This document shows positions 50,601 to 60,380 of a stretch of 64,000 nucleotides of DNA, piece by piece. The notes under the pieces are model-generated. The model made no database searches. It worked only from the letters and a program-made list of their open reading frames with translations, and was not told where the DNA came from. The position numbers and the translations under genes were made by a program. Every line of letters begins with the position of its first letter. The stretch's first letter is position 1. Location of the stretch: assembly GCA_035041965.1 (NCBI GenBank), contig JAPYMA010000682.1:1-64000 (forward strand), read 5' to 3'. This DNA comes from Anisakis pegreffii. Its lineage: Eukaryota; Nematoda; Chromadorea; Rhabditida; Anisakidae.

Positions 50601-53226
50601 AATGCATCTGGAAAATTGTTGGCAACTGGAGATATGAGTGGTAAAATTGTTATTACTGAAGTTGGGGAGAGTTTGAGGAAACGATGCGAGGTGATTGATT
50701 TGTGTTGTTGGGTTCGTTTGAATTCACGAAGATTTGAGTGAGTATTCATGTCAAATTTAGTTCGGATCGCAGTCGATCATCGTGGCAGTTGAAAATGAAA
50801 TTATTCGTTCTTCTTGAATTAATATTATTGAATTTCAAACATTATCATTACGGTGGGTTTTATTTTGTTAGCCTGGTTGTGTGCTCAAACCTTAGGAATT
50901 CATTGCTGTAAACTGATGAAGCTAACAAAATTTCAGTGCTTCTCACTGAAAGGATTGTGAACTTCGCATGGATCCTTTTCACTAATTGTGAGGTTTCAGA
51001 TGGATGAGCCATCAGAGCTGGAATGGTTGGAATGGCATCGTTCAGTTGATATTTTATTTGCGGGTGCACATGATGGTGTTATTTGGATGTGGCTTATCGG
51101 CACTGACGGCGTTTCGCAGACTAAGGTTCGCTTCAAGAGAATCTCCATAATTCCACCAAGCAATTTATTGTCTTTATCAGCAAAATTGAATCAGCAATCG
51201 TTTGTTTCCGAGTCGACGACGACAAACTTAATATTTCACTATGACACTATATCATACCTCATAATAGTAGTGTTGTGCGGGGAGAGCAAAATGAGTCGCG
51301 GACGGGTATGGGGAGAGTCCCCGAAAATGGTCGAGGACGGGGATGGGGAGAGTCCCCGAAAATGGTCGCGGACGGGGATGGGGAGAGTCCCCGAAAATGG
51401 TCCCGGACGGGGATGGGGAGAGTCCCCGAAAGTGGTCGACGACGGGGGCCCCGAATTCGGGAACTCCACGCACAACACTACATAAGAGGTGCAGTTATAT
51501 GTGTTGAGAAATTGCACGCTCCCTTGTGACCACCGTTCCCTTAATGCATCAGCTTAAGCCTAATCAAGCGTAAGCAGAAAAACAAAATTTAATTTCGAGC
51601 GATTCTCAATTTCATGAAGGACTGCTGCTATTATTCTAGTGTCTTACAAGAAGACATGCCGCTGGCTATGCTAGCAGATCACTGATCGCCATGAAACAGA
51701 AATAACCAATCATTGAGATATTTCCTTACTTGTAGAATGATTCTATTTTCATGATGAATTGTTGCCTGTGTCTGAAAATGTCTTCCTATTATTTTTTTTC
51801 TGTTGAAATCCTTCGCAGTTATTTTTGATCATTCAGCAAGTATCTCACTGTAATTGGAAACTAACGTGGAAAATGTGCGAAAGTGCAGGAATATGATGCT
51901 GAATTTTAAAACTTTGAAGGTGTTCGCGGGTGGTGCTGGTATAGCTTGTACAGTTGGTTGTGTGTTAGCCGATGGTAAACGTCTTTTATCTGGTTATGCA
52001 GATGGAAGCATTCGCATTTGGTCGTTAAAAGACTCATCATCGATAGGGTTGAGTGTCAATGGCGCATCGCCGACATGCACTCATTTGCACTGCAAATTGC
52101 CGATCGCGGCGATTGGTGATGAGAGTGGCAAGTGTACGTTGATTAATACGGATACGGCTAAAGTTATTAATGTTTTTAACCCTCTGCAGACAGACACAAG
52201 TGTTGGTGGTTGTTTTTGTTGATCGTTTTTGATTTGTTCGTTCATTCTCGAGTAGTGGCAGTTGCACTTTGTGATGAGCATTAGTGCAGTCTTGTCATTC
52301 ACGTTGTCATTTTCATCGCGAAGCCCTCATCAAATTGCTTTGATTAACCCACTGAGTTCGCGAATCCCCAGTTTATTTGCATCTCGCAGATGATTTCTTC
52401 TTATTGTTAGTAAATATCCAGTGCAATCATGTAATCGTACAGTTAAAAACCTGCATGATTTACGATATGAAAGTTTACTCGCCGAAGTTTGAATGAGTTT
52501 GAATGATGATTTAATGAGTAATAATGTTTGCTTCGAAGATAATTTATAAAATGATGCATCTAATAAAGAGTGCGTTTTAAGGAAAGTGCAATGGATACGG
52601 AGCAAGCAGATGATGATGCACCGACGAACTCAGTAGAATGTGTACAATTTTGTGGAAATGAATTGAATGAAAACTGGCTGGCAGTCGGAACAAACACTGG
52701 ACGATTGTGTATTTACGATGTATATCATTCGCAAGCAAGATACGTTTGTGATCATGAAGATGGTAGAAGTGTTGTGGCTTGTAGGTTTTACTCGAGTGCC
52801 GAAGGAGGTGGCAGTCCTTTCATTTTAAGTGCTTCGATAGACGGAGTTCTGCGAATATGGGACGCAAGGAATGGTGAACCGATCACGGTTCGTTATTCCA
52901 TAAATTTGTTTGATTCGATCTGTTCTCATTTTCATTCTCTTTGGAATTCAATTATACAGCTTCATTATTTTTCTGGATTTTTGTTATAATGAATGTTTAT
53001 TTGAGTGTCATTGTGGTGAGATCAGTCATATTGTTATTGCCATAATCATTGCTGATGTTATTAATGGTTTTTGGTATTTTTTGTTAATTTTTATCGGTTT
53101 TAGGCTTTGTGTGGCGGTCAGAATGAAATATTCGATATGAATTTAATGGCTAAATCTCAGAGGATTGTCACCGCGTGTGCGAGTGGATACATACGAATTT
53201 TCGATTTGCCAATGAAAAAAGACTGA
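47614..53226 (+). CDS. AAMP-like WD40-repeat protein
   Basis: Cytoplasmic WD40 protein of the angio-associated migratory cell protein family; the yeast relative Sqt1 is a chaperone for ribosomal protein uL16. Seven exons: 47614-47755, 49992-50198, 50542-50690, 51000-51125, 51920-52201, 52582-52887 and 53104-53226. Phases agree at each join; the total of 1335 nt encodes 444 residues, close to human AAMP (434). The N-terminus is acidic and unstructured (LDDVLEGRENLDDIIADANN), as in the family. WD blades follow: ATGGEDDCAVLFDL (about 97-110), HVDSVTCVRFNASGKLLATGDMSG, ELEWLEWHRSVDILFAGAHDG, GKRLLSGYADGSIRIW, IAAIGDESGKCTLIN, NWLAVGTNTGRLCIYD, ILSASIDGVLRIWDARNGEP and VTACASGYIRIFDL at the end. 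The DMSG and LEWLEWH motifs separate it from generic WD40 proteins. The donor of exon 2 (TT|GTTTGT) is weak. A MITE sits in intron 4. It is followed 0.63 kb downstream by a TFIIA-gamma gene on the same strand. Confidence 0.94.
47756..49991 (+). other. 2.2-kb intron 1 of the AAMP-like gene
   Basis: AT-rich intron with no supported feature. A 125-codon minus-strand frame at 49548-49925 has no family resemblance and is taken as chance. Confidence 0.7.
51256..51490. mobile_element. MITE with internal 35-bp minisatellite
   Basis: Ends are inverted repeats: GTAGTGTTGTGCGGGGAG at 51267-51284 against, reverse-complemented, GTAGTGTTGTGCGTGGAG at the right end (about 51464-51481). The similarity extends outward to ACCTC on the left (51256-51260) and GAGGT on the right, with a small gap. 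It lies wholly within intron 4 of the AAMP-like gene. I could not define a target-site duplication with confidence, so the superfamily is open. It encodes no recognisable transposase. Confidence 0.7.
51295..51448. repeat. 35-bp minisatellite, about 4.4 copies
   Basis: TGGGGAGAG begins at 51309, 51344, 51379 and 51414, exactly 35 bases apart, with a partial unit before. Each unit contains a GGGGA-GAG-TCCCC hairpin and GGTCGNGGACGGGG. Units differ at one or two bases (GAGGAC, GCGGAC, CCGGAC, GACGAC). It is intronic, and 35 is not a multiple of three, so the open frames across it are not meaningful. Confidence 0.95.
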
Positions 53227-53329
53227 AATTATTGTGATTTGTTATCATATCATTATTTCCTTTATCGCAAAATTATTGTTGTTGTTTTGTTGTTGATATT
53301 TGTTATTATTCAAGAGTTTATTCATTTCA

Positions 53330-53335
53330 AATAAA
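53330..53335 (+). terminator. Candidate poly(A) signal of the AAMP-like gene
   Basis: AATAAA 104 bases after the TGA stop at 53224-53226. Confidence 0.55.
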
Positions 53336-53858
53336 TGTTCTCGAAAATTTGAAATTGAGATTATTCATCTTATGAAAGCGATTTATTTATTTCGCCATCC
53401 TCGAATGGAGTTACTTGTGAATTGTTTTTATGAACTGATTTTGTTGCATCAAATGGAGCAGAAGAAAACAAAATCTCGAACGATACCATCAGATGAAATT
53501 AGGCTTCAACTTGAATCATGATGCCAAAGGAATTGCATTTTCAAATGAATTCCTCTTGCTTTTCTAAGCCTAAGCCTTCCTATTAGGCCATCAATGAGGA
53601 AGAGGTTTTTACAGGGAAATTTTCAAAAATTGACGGTTCGATGATGCAGATTTAAGATAATTATTATTTTGGTTTTGTTATTTCAACTTGTTGAGTTGGT
53701 TTATTTTTGAGAGTGTTCATTAACTATCTGGTTAAGCCGCGTTACACCACAGTTCATTGGTTTTCATCAAAACTACTGAAACGTTACGTGCGATTCAAGT
53801 GTTGTTGGAAAGTGTCGTGGTAATTGAGAAGTCTTAAATTTAAGTGTATAGAATAAAT

Positions 53859-54869
53859 ATGGCGTATCAGATGTACAGAACAACAACTCTAGGAGTTGCA
53901 TTAAGGAATACACTTGACGAACTTGTTGAGGTGAGGCTTTTTGCACTATCATGCATTGCTGTTATTTTTTATTATCACCATTTATGTGGCAGCATTATCG
54001 CTGAAAATGACATCGCTAATCATGATTATTCCATTAACGGATGATGCGAACATTGCCGTCTTGTGAAGAATTTCAAATCTTTTGAAAGGAAAAGATTGTT
54101 CCTTTGTTGAAATGTGAATGCTAACAATGTGTTAAATATACCGAGAAATTTTTGGATTAGTGGTCAGAAAATTATTAGATGAAGCGTAAAAGATAAAGTG
54201 GAAGGTGAATGAGGATCGTTTAATATGAAAATGTTGAAGGATGGCACAATCAGTCCTCCATTAGCGCAGAATGTTATGGCAACATTTGACAAATGCATAA
54301 ATAAAGCTCTATCGCAACGAGTTAAGAATAAAACCAGCTTTAAGGTTTCTTTTCATTTCTACTCTATTTGTAATTCGTTTTCACTCTCTGTCGATGACAA
54401 TATAAGTGCAGTTGCTTAGTTCTTCTATTATGGAAAAATTGGATAGCAGTGTCTCGTTTCGAAATAAACCCCTCCAGCTCTTAAAAGCAATATACCTTAG
54501 AGATGCATAGAAACATATTCATCAATTCAAGAAGGATGCATTTGATTGTTTGTTTCCTTGCGAGAACAGTGCTCTGCTAAGCAATTTTGATAAGAGTTTC
54601 ATCTTCTATAATCATTTGTATCTTTCATAAACTAACTTCACGATGAGATGATTGTTTAGCAAATGAAGAAGTGCAAAAATAATCAACCCTAAAATTTAAC
54701 TAAATATCAGGCTGATAAGCTTCGAGCGTATCGATTTTGTGATAACGTTTGGACGTTTGTAATGGAGAATGTGGAATTCCGTGATGCGACAAGACCGATC
54801 GAAGGTGTTATTGAACGTGTTAAGTTTGTTGCGTGTGATGCGAGTGGTGCCAAATTAGCAAATTCATGA
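53859..54869 (+). CDS. TFIIA small (gamma) subunit, paralogue 1
   Basis: General transcription factor IIA gamma subunit, which with TFIIA-alpha/beta stabilises TBP on the TATA box during pre-initiation complex assembly. Three exons, 53859-53930, 54240-54344 and 54711-54869, all phase 0, encode 111 residues (human 109). The start is [12 protein letters not shown], the canonical family N-terminus; an in-frame GTG at 53844 is not needed. The helical part follows (residues 1-50, ending [16 protein letters not shown]), then the beta-barrel part with [19 protein letters not shown] (about 66-84) and [10 protein letters not shown] near the C-terminus. The first two introns-to-exon joins coincide exactly in protein position with those of paralogue 2 at 57601-58556. 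Differences from the family consensus include Cys for Ala in FDKCIN and Pro-Pro in SPPLAQ. No frame damage is seen, so both copies look functional. Confidence 0.95.
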
Positions 54870-57600
54870 TGCGTCACTTATTTGATCAGTGATATATACA
54901 TATGCATTGTTGAAATTAGAATTTGGTGTGCACAATTTTATCTTGTAATGGTGCAAAATTGAGTGCATTCGTTTTGAATTTGTCATATTCGCTTGTTTGA
55001 GTCTGTCTATGGCTTGCGTGCTGTACGGTGCTTACAGTAAGCTTAACGATTTACATTGTTTCATTTTCAATTTCTTTGTACGACCAGTGTAATTGTCTGA
55101 TGTGAGTTTCGCGAATTTAGAATTATACACACTTAAGAATTGCTAAGTAATAGTTCTAGGAGATGGGATATCGTATTGTGAGCGTGGTTCTATGCAATGA
55201 GCACAATCCTTTATTACCTTATGACAATAGTAGATCGGGCTCTTTTATCCCAACAAAATATGCTTGTGTAGGGAAGATGAGTGCATCAGTTTCTGCGTTG
55301 ACGTGAAATTCCCCATTCCAGTGGAGTTGCGTATTCCTGTCTGGTATCATCTCACTTCATCCAGCAGTCTTTCGACTAGAGTACCACATTTCCATTTCAG
55401 TTAACCACTATTGATTCATAGTTATGAATTGTCATTTCATGATCATTGCCAATATGACTTCGAAGCATCACTCACTCTGTCTTATTTATTTATGTGTCTT
55501 TCTCATAGTCAGCTTCATTCAATGTTCCATTTCGTTACCAATTTAACCTTTTTTGTTTGAAACACACAGTTTTGTTGTCCATTCATTTGCAGTTAATATC
55601 GATGGCCCATTGATGATTTATATTGCCCGTTATGTTTGCTTTGAAGTAAGTTGAGTTCAGTAATTCTTCACCGTTTCTTGCTTGTTTATGCAATCGTGCG
55701 TTTTATGTAATTGTAATAGCTGATTAGTTATTGTGATGATTCAGTAGAGAATACACAGACGATACGCTAATCGAAACAATGTCTCATCCGAGAGATATTC
55801 ATGAGAATGATTCTGAAGTCAGTATCAGAATTGATGAGCACTCTTTGAGATTCGACATAATTCTCTTTTGGTGTGAATGAAAATGTTTTTTTTTTCATTT
55901 TCTGAATTCGCTTCACTTACTGTCTTATAATTTGTATAATGTAGAATCAAGCTGATATGTGTCATTTCTCATCGTCATATCTTTTGTGATGATTTGTCTT
56001 ATTTCAAGCCGGTCTTTTGAAACTTTATCACTGGTGCCTTCCTTTTCGCAAACCTTTTTTTCAGTTTGAATCACTTCGCAATGAATTGTTTTCAAGCATC
56101 AAGCTAACCGTCGCCTTTATATCCTCATATCGTCGGCCTCATAACTGAATCTTAAGTTGTCATAAAGGCTACGTATAAATTTTAAGAGGCTATTTGCATC
56201 GTGTCTGGCACTTTTTCATCTGCATTGCCAGCCGTCGATAGCTGTCATTTTTGCGCACATTTGACGGCTAAACTCCCACTTTCTGTCAGACGCTGCGCGT
56301 TTCACTGTTAGTGGTGGATTATGGGTGGAACGAATTGTAAATATTAGGCCTCTCTATGGCAGTGGTAATAACCATTAATTTTCGCTAATGGATATGGACA
56401 TATCACTTATTACTGCCGTGAGTTCGTGCGATTTAGAGTCATATGGAAGTGTTCAATTTTGAGTCATTCTATGAAGACAGTATCAATGTTCAGAAAACAT
56501 TTGCTCTGATGCAACGCAGATGTCTAGCGAGAGTAATTTGCTGAACAAAACTGCGGAAATTTATTACCGAACTCATTGAAATGACTCCATTTGTATTCGT
56601 TGAATGATGAAAATCATTGAAATGACTAACCACGAAAGTAGTCACAGTTGTTGAATTATAATGACACTTGCCTAGGGAACGAAAGAAAGCGATGTTATTT
56701 TGTAGCAGTAAGAATAGAATGTATTACTGGAAACGTTTTTGTGATAATATTTGAATATTGTTCTAACTTTTATGTACTGAAGTTGTATAGATATATATTC
56801 ATATGAATTTTTAAGATTATGTTATGTTTCATTTTTGCTATTCTTTGCTAACATTGAATTCAGTTATCTTACTTCTCATCATTTTCCTGTAAAAAATTTA
56901 TCCATCTGAAACTGTGATTGATTTGTTTCTTGAGTTGGTGATAATGATACAAATGATGGGTTCGTTCTTTTTGGAGAATAACATTTGCACTCTATGATAT
57001 ATATTCGTATTTGTAATGTACACAATTACTTTGTAAATTCTAATTGCAATGATTATTGTTGTTATAAAGTGAAGGATAAATTTTCTGTTTGTTTCTTCAA
57101 TTGATTAATTTGCATTTTTTGCTGCTGTCAACTTTCCGGTTGATTTCCGCGATTCAACAATTCTATCGCTAATTTTTTGATTTCTTAGTTGAGACGTTGG
57201 TTATAAATTTTTTAAACCTATTAATTCTCCTGAAGGTGGGAATGTCGATTGTTTTTGTGTTCAGAATAATAGTATGAGATAAATCCGTTGTGATCACATC
57301 TGAAAATGCCCATTAGCAGTTGTTCATTGCCGTTGGTGATTATCAGTGATGATTCACCACCCTTTAAGACATAAGTTTTCTTTTTTCTGAAATGAAGTTT
57401 TCTGATGGCAACTTCAATCCGGATTTTGAATGAAGATGGCGTTGTTTCTGGTTGTAGTTCGGATTGATATTCGAAACCTTCTTTCAGTTATATTGTAGTG
57501 GTATTGAAGTGTTGTTCATTTACGTGGAAGTAGCCCGTTTCTGGAATTAATTTTGAACGTGAACACTAGTAGTCGTTATTGGAAAGAGAAACGGATAAAG
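54870..57600. other. Intergenic region between TFIIA-gamma paralogues
   Basis: 2.7 kb with no supported gene, RNA or repeat. The promoter of paralogue 2 should lie in its distal part. There is no remnant of a further TFIIA-gamma exon that I can see. Confidence 0.55.
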
Positions 57601-58556
57601 ATGGCTTATCAAATGTATCGTACAACAACTTTAGGAGTCGCACTCCAGAAAACTTTAGATGAATTTATTCAGGTTTGTTGACAGTGCGTTATTTTATCTC
57701 ATTGTCAATTGGAATTTCACTTTGCATTTGTGAAACTTATTTCATTTAAAACTTAACCGAGTTTGCAACATTTCGTCAACGATGTTTTCAACATTGAAAA
57801 GGAACTGAGACATAGTAATGGAATTTTATTGAGGAATTGATATTTTTTGAGAGACTTTCGATGAATTTTGAAGTTGTTTGCAAATTGATTGTGCAGGATG
57901 GCCTGGTGACACCACAACTGGCGATGAAAGTATTGACAACGTTCGACAAAGCGATTAATAAGGCGTTGCAAGTTCGAGTCAAGAATAAAGTTACATTCCG
58001 AGTATGTTACCTTGTTGCTATTCATTCTTCATTCGTGTAATCTAATCTCTTAGTGGTATTGCTGACAACGAGCGACTTTTGTGTTTGTTATACATATTTC
58101 AACTACTTTTCAAGAACGTCCGACCAATTATTTGTTTTTCAGCCGCATGCTTCAGAATCATGGGTATTTGATGAGGAAATTTTATCATTACAGAATTTTC
58201 TGTTTTTGTCACATCGCATTAGATTCAGCTGTTGAACTTTATTTGGAATCGAGAGTCCCGCTAGAGTGTTAAAAAATTGTCGTAGTTTTTTGGTATGGGA
58301 CTATTTTGATGGAGTAGAGCGGTGAATGTGTTTGTTGGTTGCTAACAATAAGTAAAATGATTGCTCGTTAAAGTGAGATATCTTATAACAGGCTGATAAG
58401 TTGATAACTTATCGATTCTGCGATAATGTTTGGACGTTTGTGATGGAGGGAGTCGACTTTCGTGAAGCATCGAATTCGTTTGGTGAACGGGTGGATCGTG
58501 TCAAGTTTGTGGCTTGCGACGGTCGAAATCAGGCGTTGGCCCTGCAGCAACCTTAA
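57601..58556 (+). CDS. TFIIA small (gamma) subunit, paralogue 2
   Basis: Second complete TFIIA-gamma gene, in tandem with paralogue 1. Exons 57601-57672, 57897-58001 and 58392-58556, all phase 0, encode 113 residues ending LALQQP. The same landmarks are present: [57 protein letters not shown] and [10 protein letters not shown]. It looks closer to the animal consensus than paralogue 1 (LDEFIQ, TPQLA, FDKAIN). By eye the two proteins are about 60-65% identical, with changes concentrated in the second exon and the C-terminal loop, so the duplication is not recent. Both introns sit at the same codons as in paralogue 1. Either copy could be the ancestral gene; paralogue 2 is my guess. Confidence 0.95.
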
Positions 58557-59129
58557 ATTTAATAGTGTTGTGTTGTTGTTCCTTTATGCGTTAGAATGAT
58601 CTCCTCTCTCTGTAACAGCAATATTGAATGTATTTCATGCGGTTCAGCCGTGTCCAATGACGGCATTGTATCAAGAACAAATTAGTGACTACTGATTTAT
58701 CCAATTTTGAATCGTCGAAAATGAGTTGTAATTCGTAATTGTAATAGTTTGATTGTTCAGTAAGGTGTATTTGTGCGTGTATGTGATATTGATGTCTATT
58801 TCTCACACACCAAAATTTCTTTTTTGTTCTTCATTCATTTATTTACAAGCAAGTGAAAAGCATAATGAGTAGTTGTATCACTGAAGAAATAAGGTTTATG
58901 TCTCCAAAATAAGCACCCTGTGGAATAGAAATCATTGAGTACGTACAATGTTTACTGGATTGATTTCTAACTGAATACAAATTGATTGTACTGAATTATT
59001 TTATTTTGCATAGCGTTGAAACAAATTCAGTTTCTTGACTTTGAGGTTAGAAAAAATGTCACGTTGTTGTATGTTTATTGATATTTGATTTTAATGATCC
59101 TTTTTATGCGCATTCTCTGTTTGATTCTC

Positions 59130-59135
59130 AATAAA
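59130..59135 (+). terminator. Possible poly(A) signal of TFIIA-gamma paralogue 2
   Basis: AATAAA about 575 bases after the TAA stop at 58554-58556. This is rather distant, and a variant signal nearer the stop is possible. Confidence 0.3.
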
Positions 59136-59614
59136 AATCCGTTCTTTGAATCTGTTTCGCCAACAACCTTGTTTCATTTCTGTTAATTTCATTCAATAGT
59201 TGGGTGCGATTGTTCATGCAGAACCGTTTTGGACGGATGAATGAAAAGTTTTTGAAATTGAAAAAGGAACTTTTACGGATGAATGGAAAATAGACTTTCA
59301 CTTGAAAAGGATACAGTTTTTCGACAATACACATCGATGGCGTCAGGAAAACCTTTTAAAATGATGACTCTGTCATTGAACGGGGTTATTCTAGTAGTTT
59401 GAATACTTTGATCCGCAAAATATGGAAACACATCGCGAAGAGAGATTAATCTATGCACTAGGGATTTCTTATTGAGGGCAATTATACCAGCTGGGCTCTA
59501 CCTATTATATTTGATCTTCAAAATAGGAAAAATTGTAGCGTTGATTTACAGACATGATATATTCGCTTATTAATGAAATTGCTCAGTAGTATGTCGTGCC
59601 GTTCGAAGTTTAAC

Positions 59615-59660
59615 TACATCTCAGGAACTGGACAATATCTTATGGAGACATTTTTGATTC
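59615..59660. repeat. Diverged direct duplicate, copy 1
   Basis: TACATCTCAGGAACTGG continuing to ACATTTTTGATT; the partner at 60336-60380 has the same start and end with about ten differences between. Nearby GATCAAATGTGAA also recurs (about 59779 and 60042). Confidence 0.75.
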
Positions 59661-60335
59661 AATAGAATCCGCAGAACCTGATGACGCACAGAAATATCGG
59701 AGCTGATGAGCAAACGTGAACATGCAGCACGCTTGAACTCGATACTGCAGGTATTCCGAGAGTAGTATATCGTTGAACGATCAAATGTGAAGAGTTTGGT
59801 AGTGCTGTTGAATCGTTCGTTCACTTAGGTGCGATATTGTTCAAATTTAGCTATGTGAGTAACTATTAGCTAACAATTTTGTTCGGAATTTCCGACGCTT
59901 GGATTCCGACCAACGCAAAATTTCGCTCATTGTCAGATGCCATCACTAGTGTAAAGAAAGCAACATGGTCTTGAGCAAATGGTTGAAGATGATTGCAAAT
60001 AATATTCGTGAAAAAAGGATGTCTTTTGATCCGCATCGAGATCAAATGTGAAATGTTCGCAGATACAATGACGTTTAGCAGCTATATGAGATATTTGGAA
60101 GAACTTAGCTGTGTCTCGGCAACCTATGTATTAGTCTTTCGACAAAATGAAATTATTCCGCTCGCATAGGATCTCCTAGATTTCTGACTAATCAGGATGG
60201 CCTTGTAAATGAGCGGTGTGAAAGATATGCATTGAAACTGATCGTAATCAGTTTGATACTCAAAACTGAAATGAAAATTCGTTCCGTTATAAGTCTGTGA
60301 ATACAATGACAGCTATATTAGGAGCTATATTCAAG

Positions 60336-60380
60336 TACATCTCAGGAACTGGGCAGTATCCGTTTGAAACATTTTTGATT
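60336..60380. repeat. Diverged direct duplicate, copy 2
   Basis: Partner of 59615-59660, same orientation, 721 bases apart. No coding content is recognised in either copy. Confidence 0.75.

Noticed and set aside
51239..51529. Repetitive open frames across 51.25-51.5 kb
   Set aside because: They are created by the 35-bp minisatellite within an intron, and the flanking WD40 exons join in frame without them.
53844..53858. Upstream in-frame GTG start for TFIIA-gamma paralogue 1
   Set aside because: The conserved family N-terminus begins at the ATG at 53859, matching paralogue 2.
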